Position numbers and translations under genes: made by a program. From positions 1 through 64,000 of the forward strand of contig JAFGLY010000114.1 in NCBI GenBank assembly GCA_016927815.1: a stretch of 64,000 nt of DNA, given 5' to 3'. The stretch is from Deltaproteobacteria bacterium. GTDB taxonomy: Bacteria; Myxococcota_A; UBA796; JAFGLY01. Positions 8,926 through 17,507 of this stretch are shown piece by piece; position 1 is the stretch's first letter, and the number at the start of each line of letters is the position of its first letter. Below the pieces are notes generated by a model. That model did no database searches. It had not been told where the DNA came from and saw only the letters and a list, made by a program, of their open reading frames with translations.

Positions 8926-10884
8926 ATGACCCACCTGCTCGCCCTCCTCACTCTAGAGGTCGCCATGGCCGCGGACCTGCCGCCCCACACCCCCGACGCG
9001 AACGCCGCACGCGCCGACATCCCCGCGGTGTACCAGTGGAACCTCGGCGCGCTCTTCCCCGACGAGGCCGCCTGGGAGGCGGCTCGTACGGGTGTCCTCC
9101 AGGATCTGCCGAAGCTCGCCGCCCACCGGGGGCGCCTCGCCGATCCCCGCACCCTGAAAGAGGCCCTGGACCTCTACTTCCGCCTCCACGACACGGCCAA
9201 CCACGTCACGCTGTACGCCAACCTGCGCTTGACCACGGCGCAGACCGACGAGGCGGCCCAGACCCTGAATCAGAAGGCGCTGGCCTGCATGGCGGACGTG
9301 ATGCGCGAGGCCGCCTTCCTGCGTACCGAGGTGCTCGCCCTCTCCGACAAGCAGATATCCAAGGCCTGGACGAGAGAGCCGGGCCTTGCGCCCTACCGCG
9401 CGTACCTCGAGAACCTGCGCCGCCGGGCGTCCCGGGTACTCGACGCCGACGGCGAGCGGGTGTTGGGCCTGGTGGGCGACAACCTGTGGGCCGAGATCGA
9501 TCTCAACGAGATCCCCTCGCCCTCGGAGGACGTCTTCCAGGCGCTCCTGGCCGACATCCCCTGGCCGAAGATCCGCGACGCCTCGGGCGCCGAGGTGCAG
9601 CTCACCCTGGCCTCCTTCCCGAAGTACCGGCGGGATTCGGACCGCCGTGTCCGCAAGGAGGCCGTGGAGTCCTTCCTGGGCACGCTCGGCACCTTCAAGC
9701 ACGCGCTCGCGGCCACGCTGGCGGGCCAGGCCGAGTACGACGTCGTGCTCGCCCGCGCCCGCACCTACGACACCGCCCGCGACGCCTACCTCGACAAGGA
9801 CCGCATCGACCCGGCGGTCTACGACACCCTGATCGCCACGGTGAACGCGCACCTGGAGCCCCTGCACCGCTACGTGGCCCTCCGAAAGGCGATGCTCGAC
9901 CTCGACGAGGTCCGCCTCTACGACCTCTACGTGCCGCTCCTGCCTGCGGTCGACGACAAGATCCCCTTCCCGGAGGCCCGCGCCTCCATCCTCCAGGCCC
10001 TCCAGCCGCTCGGTCCCGAGTACGGGAAGGTCCTGGCCGAGGGCCTCGATCCGGCCAATGGCTGGGTGGACCTGTACCCCAGCCGGGACAAGCAGTCCGG
10101 CGCGTTCTCCTCCTCGGTCTACGGGGTCCATCCCTTCGTGATGATGAACTACCAGGACAGCGTGAACGACATGTCCACGCTGGCCCACGAGTACGGGCAC
10201 GCCCTCCACTCGTACCTCTCCATGCAGGCCCAGAGCTACCCGGACTACCGCTACGTGCCCTTCCTGGCCGAGATCGCGAGCACCACCAACGAGGTGCTGC
10301 TCAACGACTACCTGATCGCCCACGCGGCGGACGACCGGACCCGCGCCTCGCTGCTCGTGGATCGCCTGGAGACCATCCGGAGCACCATCTACCGCCAGAC
10401 CCTGTTCGCAGAGTTCGAGTGGGCGCTCCACCGCTTCGTGGAAGCCGGCACGCCGGTCACGGCGGATCTCCTCGACAAGACCTACGCCGACCTGGTGAAG
10501 CGGTACTACGGACCGGCCTACGTCCTGGGTCCGAACGACGGTTTGGAATGGGCCTATGTCCCGCACTTCTACTGGAAGTACTACGTGTTCACCTACGCCA
10601 CGGGCCTCTCGTCGGGCATCGCCGTCGCCGAGCGGGTGCAGCAGGGCGGGCCCGAGGCACGGGACGCCTTCCTGGGCATGCTCCGCGCGGGCTGCTCCCG
10701 GCCTCCCCTCGAGATCCTGCGCGGCGCGGGCGTGGATCTCACGAAGGCCGACGCCATCGAGGCTGCGCTCCGGCGGTTCGACCAGACGGTCACGGAGCTG
10801 GAGGCGCTGCTGCCCCGCCTGAAGGCCGAGCAGGCGAAGCCGTCGCCCGAGCCCAAGAGACCGGCCCGAAAGAAGCGGAGGTAG
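8926..10884 (+). CDS. pepF: M3 family oligoendopeptidase F-like, secreted
   Basis: A 652-residue zinc peptidase of the M3/oligoendopeptidase F family. The gluzincin motif HEYGH is at residues 421-425, with the third ligand Glu 449 in FLAEIASTTNE. The N-terminal PepF domain precedes it, with the usual lead-in YQWNLGALFPDE. Unlike typical cytoplasmic PepF, the protein starts with a short hydrophobic stretch (MTHLLALLTLEVAMA) that looks like a signal peptide with cleavage before ADLPP, so export is likely. The tail is Lys/Arg/Pro rich. ATG is chosen over an upstream in-frame ATG because AGGGAG sits 8 bp before it. The QueG-like gene follows 7 bp later. Confidence 0.92.
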   Translation: MTHLLALLTLEVAMAADLPPHTPDANAARADIPAVYQWNLGALFPDEAAWEAARTGVLQDLPKLAAHRGRLADPRTLKEALDLYFRLHDTANHVTLYANLRLTTAQTDEAAQTLNQKALACMADVMREAAFLRTEVLALSDKQISKAWTREPGLAPYRAYLENLRRRASRVLDADGERVLGLVGDNLWAEIDLNEIPSPSEDVFQALLADIPWPKIRDASGAEVQLTLASFPKYRRDSDRRVRKEAVESFLGTLGTFKHALAATLAGQAEYDVVLARARTYDTARDAYLDKDRIDPAVYDTLIATVNAHLEPLHRYVALRKAMLDLDEVRLYDLYVPLLPAVDDKIPFPEARASILQALQPLGPEYGKVLAEGLDPANGWVDLYPSRDKQSGAFSSSVYGVHPFVMMNYQDSVNDMSTLAHEYGHALHSYLSMQAQSYPDYRYVPFLAEIASTTNEVLLNDYLIAHAADDRTRASLLVDRLETIRSTIYRQTLFAEFEWALHRFVEAGTPVTADLLDKTYADLVKRYYGPAYVLGPNDGLEWAYVPHFYWKYYVFTYATGLSSGIAVAERVQQGGPEARDAFLGMLRAGCSRPPLEILRGAGVDLTKADAIEAALRRFDQTVTELEALLPRLKAEQAKPSPEPKRPARKKRR

Positions 10885-10891
10885 CCTGTCC

Positions 10892-11902
10892 ATGGCGCGG
10901 GCCGAGGCCGCGGCGATCCGCGCGCTGGCGGCGGATCTGGGCATCGACCGGGTGGGGTTCGCCTCGGCGGCGCCCCTGGTGCGGGCTGCCCGGCGCATCC
11001 AGCAGGCCGGGCGGGACCCCGACGAGCCTGAGACGACCTGTGATCCCGGCGAGGTGCTGCCGGGTGCCCGCAGCGTGATCGTGGCCGCCCAGGGGTACCT
11101 CACCGACGAGCCGGCGGACGGCTCCCGGCCCGGCGACCCGCACGGCCTGGTGGCCCGCTACAACTGGCGCGATCACTACGGCGACCTGAGGAAGCGCTTG
11201 AAGGCCCTGGCCTCTGGGCTCTCCCGCCTGGTGGGCGAGCCGGTGCGGACCCGCGTCGGCGTGAACGGCAGGCTCGCCGAGAAGCCCCTCGCCGTGCGGG
11301 CCGGCGTGGGCGGCTGGGGCAGGCACGGGATCGTCGTCGCCGGCCCGCTCGGGTCCTGGGTGGTGCTGGGCGAGGTGGTCACGGATCTCGAGATCCAGCC
11401 CGATCCGCCGGGACGGTCTCCGTGCGGCACCTGCCGGGCCTGCATGTCGGCCTGCCCCACGGGGGCCATCGTCGCGCCGCGCATCCTGGATCGCTCCCGC
11501 TGCATCCAGCACCTCTCCGGCCGGGCCGGTCCGCTGCCGGTCGACCTCTACGAGGCCTGGGGCCCCCGCCTGTACGGCTGCACCGTCTGCCAGGACGTCT
11601 GCCCGCTCAACGAGCGGGCGCCGTTTACGGACCGGCGACCGGCGCGGGGGGCGGTGGGCGCCTCGCTCCCTCTCCTTCCTGTCCTGACCTGGTCCGAAGA
11701 GACCTTCCGGGCCCGGGTCGCCGGGAACCAGATGGCCGCGAGCTGGGTGGCCTGGGCCGCGATCCGCCGCAACGCGTGCCTCGCGCTCGGCCACCGCGGG
11801 GACCGGGTGGCCGTTCCCGCGCTCGAGACCGCCCTGGCGAGGGATCCGGACGCCGGCGTGCGCGACGCAGCAGCCTGGGCGCTCGAAAGGCTGCGATGTT
11901 AG
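10892..11902 (+). CDS. queG: QueG-like epoxyqueuosine reductase with altered active-site block
   Basis: A 336-residue cobalamin and double [4Fe-4S] protein resembling QueG, which reduces epoxyqueuosine in tRNA to queuosine. A DUF1730-like N-terminal region is followed by CGTCRACMSACPTGAI (Cys 178, 181, 184, 188), Cys 204 and CTVCQDVCP (Cys 230, 233, 237), giving the eight cluster ligands. A short HEAT-like repeat closes the protein, as in many QueG. The segment that is normally VDSAP, holding the catalytic Asp, reads VNGRL here (Asn 125). So either the assignment is right and chemistry is altered, or this is a related cobalamin reductase. It probably shares a transcript with the peptidase gene. 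Confidence 0.78.
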   Translation: MARAEAAAIRALAADLGIDRVGFASAAPLVRAARRIQQAGRDPDEPETTCDPGEVLPGARSVIVAAQGYLTDEPADGSRPGDPHGLVARYNWRDHYGDLRKRLKALASGLSRLVGEPVRTRVGVNGRLAEKPLAVRAGVGGWGRHGIVVAGPLGSWVVLGEVVTDLEIQPDPPGRSPCGTCRACMSACPTGAIVAPRILDRSRCIQHLSGRAGPLPVDLYEAWGPRLYGCTVCQDVCPLNERAPFTDRRPARGAVGASLPLLPVLTWSEETFRARVAGNQMAASWVAWAAIRRNACLALGHRGDRVAVPALETALARDPDAGVRDAAAWALERLRC

Positions 11903-11944
11903 CCTGGAGATTCCTGTGGACACCCCGTCTGTCGTGAGGTCCTC

Positions 11945-12745
11945 GTGCCCCGCCTCCTCCCTTCCGCCCTGGTCTTCCTCACCGCGTGCACGCCGAGCGA
12001 GGATGCCTTTTTCGACGAGCTGGCCGAGTCGTTCTGCGAGCGGCTGGTCCAGTGCGACATCGACCTGGGGTACGGCAGCGTGGAGGACTGCATCGAAACC
12101 TTCCTGGACGGGGTCGACGAGGACGCCCTCGAGGACTGCGCGTACGACGAGGACGAGGCTGAGGAGTGCCTCGACGCGGTCCAGCAGGCCGAGTGCGACG
12201 ACTCCGGGGCGGCGATCCTGGAGGCTCTGGCCGAGGACTGCGACCACGTCTGGGACTGCAGCGAGACCGATACGGACACCGACACGGACGCCGATACGGA
12301 CACCGACACGGACGCCGATACGGACACCGACACGGACACCGACACGGACGCGGACGTCGACATCGGGATCACGGCGGTTTCCTACGACTGCCGGTCCAAC
12401 GAATGGGAGTACGAGGCTCGCCTGGGGGGTCGGGGCGTGGCCGTGACCCTCGACATCTACCAGAACGAGGGCGGGTACGCATGGGAGGAGCACCACGAGC
12501 TGGAGCCGCGCGATCACGATCCGGGCGGTGCCTGGGACGAGTGGGGCATCCTCCTCCCCATGGTCGAGGACTGGCGGGACCAGCAGGACAGCGTCAACAC
12601 GCTCTTCTTCGAATGCTCCTTCGAACCGACCATGACCTGGATGATACAGGCCTGGTACACGGGCGGGAGCTACGCCGACTGCGTGGTGTGGGGGAAGGAC
12701 GTGTCGTACTACGACGCGTACGGCTGCCGGGAGATCGACCCGTAG
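11945..12745 (+). CDS. lipoprotein with Asp/Thr repeat linker
   Basis: A 266-residue lipoprotein of unknown function. The short signal ends in LTAC. Residues 20-105 form an acidic, Cys-containing helical region (FCERLVQCDIDLG, CIETF, EDCAYDE, ECLDAV), a pattern repeated in many myxobacterial secreted proteins. Then comes a (DT)n/(DA) linker of about 30 residues. The C-terminal domain is a beta-rich, aromatic region from residue 140 with three cysteines. The GTG start has GAGGTCC upstream. The architecture suggests a surface or periplasmic binding protein; no enzyme motif is seen. Convergent with selB, 7 bp apart. Confidence 0.8.
   Translation: MPRLLPSALVFLTACTPSEDAFFDELAESFCERLVQCDIDLGYGSVEDCIETFLDGVDEDALEDCAYDEDEAEECLDAVQQAECDDSGAAILEALAEDCDHVWDCSETDTDTDTDADTDTDTDADTDTDTDTDTDADVDIGITAVSYDCRSNEWEYEARLGGRGVAVTLDIYQNEGGYAWEEHHELEPRDHDPGGAWDEWGILLPMVEDWRDQQDSVNTLFFECSFEPTMTWMIQAWYTGGSYADCVVWGKDVSYYDAYGCREIDP
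12266..12361 (+). repeat. in-frame GAYACS hexamer array with 24-bp higher-order unit
   Basis: Codons for Asp alternate with Thr or Ala. A 24-bp unit (GATACGGACACC then GACACGGACGCC) occurs three times from 12269, the third ending in ACC, then decays. The array is a length-variable linker between two domains of a lipoprotein and a likely slippage site in steps that keep the frame. Confidence 0.9.
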
Positions 12746-12752
12746 TCTCCCC

Positions 12753-14621
12753 CTACAGGTACGACCGCCGCACCTCGCCCACCCGGCGCGTGACGCGCTG
12801 GGCGTCGAGCCACTCGAGGATGGGGATGAGGTGCTTGCGGGTGATCCCGAGTCGCTCCTTGGCGTCCGTGGGGTTGAACGTGCCGTCTCGGGCGAGCCAC
12901 CCCCGGACCTCGGCCACGCAGGCGTCCATCGCGGCCCGGTCGCCCAGAAAGGGGCCCACCCGCACCAGGACCCCCTCGTCCACGAGGCGGTACGCCAGGT
13001 CCTCGGCGTCGGCGTGGGCGCCGATCGCCACGAGGCCCTGGACCGTGTGCATGGCGAGGCCCGCCTCCCGGGCGGCCTCCAGCATGCGGCTGCGTGCAGC
13101 CACCTGGGCCGGATCCAGGCGGAGCGCGAAGCCGGGCAGGCGCAGGCGGCCTCCCTCGACCTCCACCTCGCCCGATGCGGTCATCGCGGCCAGGAGCGCC
13201 TCCAGCACCCGGTCGTCGAGCGCCTTGAGCGGCCCCGAGACGATCTCCTTGCGATGGGCACCCGGGGCCAGCGGGTGCTCGCGGTGGAACCGCTCCAGGG
13301 CCGCGCGTACCGCGGTCCCGAGTTCGGCGCGCACCTCCTGGTGGAACACGCGGTCCGCGTAGAGGAGGGCCCAGGGGGCGTCGGGGCCAGGGAGGCATCC
13401 GCGCTGCCGGGCTTCCGCGACCGAGAGCCCCGCGCGCTCCGCCCTCAAGAGCAGGACCCCCCCATCCTTCGCGTCGAGCCGGGCGAGCTCTGCGGCCGAC
13501 CGCGCGCGGTCCCGGTGGCGGACGGGGTGGGCCCACGGGTCCAGCACCACGCCCCCGCCGAGCGTGTCCACCGGCGAGGCCCTTCGGAGCACGAACCGAT
13601 CCCCGGGCAGGCAGGAGAGGAACTCGTCGGCCTGCACCTGCAGGTAGATCGGTCGCCCCGAATCCGCGTCCTCGGCCGAGATCCTGTCGGTGTCCAGGAG
13701 CCTGAGCCGGGCCAGCACCTCCGCGGTGCCCACCAGGAAGCGCACGGAGTCGCCGTCCTCCAGGGGGGGTGCGCCGACCAGGGGGCGATAGCGCACGTCC
13801 ACGAAGCGCGTGGCAGGCACCGCGCCCGGGGAGGCCACCTCGTGGCCCCGACCGAGCACTTCGCGGGGGATGGGGAGGTTCACGGCGGTTCTCAGGCCGG
13901 CCCGGGCCTCCTGCACGGGCTTGCCGTGCACCTGCAGGCTGCGCACCCGCGTACGGAGCCCCGCGGGGAGCACCTCGACCTCGTCGCCCTCCCGCACCCG
14001 GCCGCTGTGCACGGTCCCGGTGACCACGGTACCGTGGCCACGGAGCGTGAACACGCGGTCCACGGGCAGGCGGAAGGGGCCGCTGTCGGTCCGCGTGCGC
14101 GCGGGCAGGGTGTCCAGTACGGCCACCACCGCCTCCCTGCCGAGCCCGGTCACGGACGAGAACGGGATCACGGGCGCTCCGGCGAGCGCCGTGCCGGCCA
14201 GCACGTCGCGCACCTCCTCGGCGGCCACCTCCAGGAGGTCGGCGTCCACGAGGTCGGCGAAGGTGAGGGCCACGATCCCGCGCTCCACCCCGAGCAGGTC
14301 CAGGATGGCCAGGTGCTCGCGGGTCTGTGGCATGACCCCCTCGGCTGCGGACACGCACAGGAGCGCCACGTCCACGCCGGACGCGCCCGCCACCATGGTC
14401 CGGACGAGGCGCTCGTGGCCCGGCACGTCCACGAACCCGGCGACCCGGCCCGAGGGCAGGTCGAGGTGGGTGAACCCCAGCGCGATGGTGATGCCGCGGT
14501 GCTGCTCCTCGGGCAGGGTGTCGAGGTCCACGCCGGTGAGCGTCCGAACCAGGCTCGTCTTTCCGTGGTCGATGTGGCCGGCCGTGCCGACCACGAGGTG
14601 GGCGTGGGGGTGGACCGTCAC
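12753..14621 (-). CDS. selB: selenocysteine-specific elongation factor SelB
   Basis: A 622-residue SelB, the EF-Tu-like factor that brings Sec-tRNA to UGA codons marked by a SECIS hairpin. The GTPase domain has GTAGHIDHGKTS (12-23), RGITI, and DVPGHE. The NKxD-type base motif reads TFAD instead of TKAD. Beta-barrel domains follow (FTLRGHGTVVTGTV). The C-terminal half carries winged-helix repeats ending in the SelB signature RLGITRKHLIPILEWLD, which binds SECIS RNA. The GTG start overlaps the ABC ATPase stop in GTGA. No selA, selC, selD or obvious selenoprotein gene is in the window. Confidence 0.93.
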   Translation of the reverse strand: MTVHPHAHLVVGTAGHIDHGKTSLVRTLTGVDLDTLPEEQHRGITIALGFTHLDLPSGRVAGFVDVPGHERLVRTMVAGASGVDVALLCVSAAEGVMPQTREHLAILDLLGVERGIVALTFADLVDADLLEVAAEEVRDVLAGTALAGAPVIPFSSVTGLGREAVVAVLDTLPARTRTDSGPFRLPVDRVFTLRGHGTVVTGTVHSGRVREGDEVEVLPAGLRTRVRSLQVHGKPVQEARAGLRTAVNLPIPREVLGRGHEVASPGAVPATRFVDVRYRPLVGAPPLEDGDSVRFLVGTAEVLARLRLLDTDRISAEDADSGRPIYLQVQADEFLSCLPGDRFVLRRASPVDTLGGGVVLDPWAHPVRHRDRARSAAELARLDAKDGGVLLLRAERAGLSVAEARQRGCLPGPDAPWALLYADRVFHQEVRAELGTAVRAALERFHREHPLAPGAHRKEIVSGPLKALDDRVLEALLAAMTASGEVEVEGGRLRLPGFALRLDPAQVAARSRMLEAAREAGLAMHTVQGLVAIGAHADAEDLAYRLVDEGVLVRVGPFLGDRAAMDACVAEVRGWLARDGTFNPTDAKERLGITRKHLIPILEWLDAQRVTRRVGEVRRSYL

Positions 14622-15592
14622 GGGGCGACCCCGGTGAGCGGGGCCGGGTCGCGCGTGAGGCGCCCGAAGACCTCCTCCAGGCTCGTGGTCTCGCGATGCA
14701 GGTCGAGGATCACCAGGCCCAGATCGGCCGCGAGGCGGAAGAGGTCCGCCCGCACGTCGCGCTCGGCCACCACCTGGAAGCCGGCCCCCTCGGGCTCCGC
14801 CACCTCCACCACCCCCACCCGCAAGACCCCCGCGATCCCCTGGACCGCCTCGCGGACGACCTGGCGGGGCAGGGCGACGACGCCGGGGGCGAACGTGGCG
14901 AGGATCAGGTGCCCACCCTGCTGGTGCACGGAGATCTCCTCCGTGGATCCGTCCGCCACGATGCGGCCCCGGTGGAGGATGAGCACGCGGTCGCAGGTGG
15001 CCTGGACCTCGGAGAGGATGTGCGTCGAGAGCAGGACCGTCTTCCTCCGTCCGATCTCCCGGATGAGGTTGCGGATCTCCACGATCTGGTTCGGATCGAG
15101 TCCGCTGGTGGGCTCGTCGAGCACCAGGATGTCCGGCGCGTGAACGAGCGCCTGCGCGAGCCCCACCCGTTGGCGGAACCCCTTGGACAGGCTGCCGATG
15201 TCCTGGTTCAGGCGATCCGCGATGCCGCACTGCTCGGCCACCCGGTGGATCGCCCGAGCCCGCTCGGCCCGCGCCAGGCCCCGCACCCGGGCCACGAAGT
15301 CGAGGTAGTCGCCCACCTCCATGTCCCGGTAGATGGGGGCGGACTCGGGCAGGTAGCCGATGCGGCGCCGAACCTCGATGGGGTCTGTCAGCACGTCCAC
15401 GCCGTCCACCAGGGCCCGGCCCGTGGTGGGGGCGAGGTAGCCGGTCAGGACCTTCATGGTGGTGGTCTTGCCCGCCGCGTTGGGGCCGAGGAAGCCCACG
15501 ATCTCGCCCCGCTCGACGGTGAAGGAGATGCCGTCCACGGCCACGTGGGAACCGTAGTTCCGCGTGAGCCGGTCCGCCTCGATCGTCGCCAT
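14618..15592 (-). CDS. ABC transporter ATP-binding protein (GldA-like)
   Basis: A 324-residue ABC ATPase of the multidrug/gliding type. Walker A is GPNAAGKTT (about 36-44, with Ala where Gly is common), the Q-loop region is YLPE, the signature LSKGFRQR (about 135-142), and Walker B VLDEPTSGLDP (about 157-167). A C-terminal extension of about 100 residues is typical of GldA-like exporters. No permease gene adjoins, so its membrane partner is elsewhere or it acts with an unlinked subunit. ATG is preceded by GGAGGATCCA, a strong ribosome site. It is upstream of and overlapping selB, a pairing I would not predict from function. Confidence 0.88.
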   Translation of the reverse strand: MATIEADRLTRNYGSHVAVDGISFTVERGEIVGFLGPNAAGKTTTMKVLTGYLAPTTGRALVDGVDVLTDPIEVRRRIGYLPESAPIYRDMEVGDYLDFVARVRGLARAERARAIHRVAEQCGIADRLNQDIGSLSKGFRQRVGLAQALVHAPDILVLDEPTSGLDPNQIVEIRNLIREIGRRKTVLLSTHILSEVQATCDRVLILHRGRIVADGSTEEISVHQQGGHLILATFAPGVVALPRQVVREAVQGIAGVLRVGVVEVAEPEGAGFQVVAERDVRADLFRLAADLGLVILDLHRETTSLEEVFGRLTRDPAPLTGVAP

Positions 15593-15664
15593 TGGATCCT
15601 CCGGGCGGGGTCCCGGTATCCGCCGTTCCCCAGGGATGCTACGCTGGCCCCCTCGGGAGGTCCC

Positions 15665-16411
15665 ATGCGCACCCTGGTCGGAACGCTCCTCCTCGTCTCG
15701 GCGTGCACCGGCCCGGACGACACCGCGGACGACGCATTCTGGGACGCGAGCACGCTCGTGATCGCCTCGCCCTCGAGCGGCGCCTTCCTGCCGCTCGGCG
15801 AGCCGGCGACCTTCGAGGCGCACGTCCTCGATGCCGAGGGCGTGGCCTCGGGCTTCCAGGCCATCGAGTGGGCCTCGTCCATCGACCCCGGCTGGACGCC
15901 GATCGGCACGGCGTTCGAGGACGCCTCGCTCCCGGCAGGCGTCCACGATCTCACGGCCACGGCCCGGCTGCCCAACGGCGACCGCTTGGCGACCACCGTG
16001 GGCGGGATCCGGGTCCAGAGCCCGTACGCGGGCACCTACGCGGGCACCCTGGCCCTGGAGGCCGACATCACCTGGAAGGGGACCCCCTACGCCGCCTCCT
16101 GCGCGGGCGGCGCCCTGCTCACGGTGTCCCCGGAGGGCGACGTGCTCACCGGCCAGGCCCCCTGCTTCCTGTCGCTCATGGGCTACGAACTCGAAGCAAT
16201 GCTCGTGGTGGATGCCTCCTGCGATCAGGGCGCGATCGAGGGCACGGTCTCGGCCGACCTCTCGTTCTACACGCTGGACCTGCCCACGTCCGGCACCGTC
16301 ACCGAGGAGGGGGACCTGTTCCTCGACTTCGCGGGCGGCGTGCCCGGGTTCGCCACCTTCGAGGGCTCCATCGAGGCCGTCCGGGTCACGCGCGAGGTGG
16401 AGGCCACCTGA
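15665..16411 (+). CDS. lipoprotein with Ig-like region, unknown function
   Basis: A 248-residue lipoprotein with signal MRTLVGTLLLVSAC and the Cys at residue 14. The first part (about 20-120) looks like an Ig-like beta domain (STLVIASPSSGAFLPLGEPATFEA ... GVHDLTATA), as in cell-surface repeat proteins. The second part (120-248) is another beta-rich domain with repeated YAGTYAGT and two cysteines. No catalytic motif. GGGAGG lies 7 bp before ATG. It is divergent from the ABC ATPase gene and convergent with the nucleotide gene pair. Confidence 0.8.
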   Translation: MRTLVGTLLLVSACTGPDDTADDAFWDASTLVIASPSSGAFLPLGEPATFEAHVLDAEGVASGFQAIEWASSIDPGWTPIGTAFEDASLPAGVHDLTATARLPNGDRLATTVGGIRVQSPYAGTYAGTLALEADITWKGTPYAASCAGGALLTVSPEGDVLTGQAPCFLSLMGYELEAMLVVDASCDQGAIEGTVSADLSFYTLDLPTSGTVTEEGDLFLDFAGGVPGFATFEGSIEAVRVTREVEAT

Positions 16412-16442
16412 AGCGGGTGACGGCAGGACGACGCGACCCTCG

Positions 16443-16456
16443 GGCGGCGAACCGCC
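16443..16456. terminator. GC hairpin between convergent genes
   Basis: GGCGG, tetraloop CGAA, CCGCC. It lies 31 bp after one gene and 5 bp before the end of the other, so could stop transcription from both sides. There is no T-run. Confidence 0.4.
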
Positions 16457-16460
16457 GTGT

Positions 16461-16910
16461 CTATCTCCCCCGTCCAGCCAGGAGGCGATCGAGCCCGCCT
16501 TGGGCGGCAAACGCCTCGAAGGCCTGGAAATCGGGCACGACGATGTCGGCACAGGCCCTCACCACCCAGTTGACCGCGAGCGGCGTGATGGCGACCACGG
16601 GCACACCGGCTCGGTGCGCTTCGTGGATCTCGATGGCCGTCCCCATGGAGGCCTCGGGGATCCAGGCCACCACCAGGTCGGCCGTGCAGGCCTCCCGGAA
16701 CCCCTCCTCGAGCGTCTCCAGGATTTGGGGGAGATCGTAGGACAGGGCTCGCGGGTGCCGGGCCACGTGATCCACCACGGAGGCGCCGGGCAGGTGCCGG
16801 GCGACGACGTCGATCAGGCGCCGGCGCCATTCCTGGCCGTGCATCCGTGATTCACGGAGGGACCCCTGGATGATGCCGGCCAGGAAGACACGCGGCGAGC
16901 TACCAGTCAT
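16461..16910 (-). CDS. nucleoside 2-deoxyribosyltransferase-like protein
   Basis: A 149-residue cytoplasmic protein with a Rossmann-like start VFLAGIIQGS and the block ADLVVAWIPEASMGTAIEIHEA, matching nucleoside 2-deoxyribosyltransferase-like proteins, where the Glu of the GTxxE stretch serves as nucleophile. Members swap bases on deoxyribosides or cleave nucleotides. The start overlaps the stop of dcd by 11 bp, so both are made together, which supports a nucleotide-pool role. Substrate cannot be told from sequence. Confidence 0.72.
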   Translation of the reverse strand: MTGSSPRVFLAGIIQGSLRESRMHGQEWRRRLIDVVARHLPGASVVDHVARHPRALSYDLPQILETLEEGFREACTADLVVAWIPEASMGTAIEIHEAHRAGVPVVAITPLAVNWVVRACADIVVPDFQAFEAFAAQGGLDRLLAGRGR

Positions 16911-17424
16911 CGCTGCTCTGGTCGGCCCAGGTCCCGCGGTAGACGGCCTGTCCGACCGTGCGCTGAAAGATGAACTGGCAGATGGGGATGCCCGGGACGA
17001 GTTCGAGCGGGTTCGGCCCGAAGTTGGTCATCTCCAGCACCTGGTGGTTGTGGATGCCGGGCTGCATGAACGACGCCGAGATGTGCACGAGCAGGCCCAC
17101 CCGGGCGAACCGGCTGCGGCCCTCCAGCCATCCGCACAGAGACGGGGGCAGGGACACCCGCTCGTGGGTGAGACCGAGCACCGTCTCGCCGGGCATGAGG
17201 AGCATGGTCTCGTGCTCGGGCACCGTCACCTTCTCGGAGAGATCCCGGTAATCGGAGGTCCCGTCGATGCGGACGATCTTGCGCGCAGGTTCGAAGATGC
17301 GGAAGGACCGTCCCAGGTGGAGGTCCACCGAGGCGGGCCCCACCTTGTCCGGATCGAACGGATCGATCCGGATCTCGCCTCTCTCGACGGCGAGGAGGAT
17401 CTCGTCTCGCGTGAGGATGCACAT
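16900..17424 (-). CDS. dcd: dCTP deaminase
   Basis: A 174-residue dCTP deaminase/dUTPase-fold protein, making dUTP from dCTP for dTMP synthesis. It begins MCILTRDEI and has VGPASVDLHLG, GWLEGRSRFARVGLLVH (active-site Ser and Arg) and IHNHQVLEMTNFG with the catalytic Glu, then PGIPICQFIF. It is slightly shorter than the E. coli enzyme at the C-terminus. ATG is preceded by GGGAGCG. It leads a two-gene unit with the deoxyribosyltransferase-like gene. Whether it also hydrolyses dUTP (bifunctional form) is not clear from these motifs. Confidence 0.9.
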   Translation of the reverse strand: MCILTRDEILLAVERGEIRIDPFDPDKVGPASVDLHLGRSFRIFEPARKIVRIDGTSDYRDLSEKVTVPEHETMLLMPGETVLGLTHERVSLPPSLCGWLEGRSRFARVGLLVHISASFMQPGIHNHQVLEMTNFGPNPLELVPGIPICQFIFQRTVGQAVYRGTWADQSSDDW

Positions 17425-17507
17425 GGCGACGCTCCCGTTGGCAGGGGGGCAGGTACCCGCGCGCCGGCCACCGCGCCAGCCGGGAGGCGTCCTGTGGGGG
17501 AGGGGAG

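Noticed and set aside
7128-11078. A 1316-codon frame on the plus strand
   Set aside because: Off-frame to the prenyl synthetase, regulator and pepF genes; Arg/Pro/Gly-rich with no domain.
16900-17424. Phage-defence dCTP deaminase
   Set aside because: No fused or linked defence genes; the neighbour is a plausible nucleotide-metabolism enzyme. Kept only as a low-interest thought.
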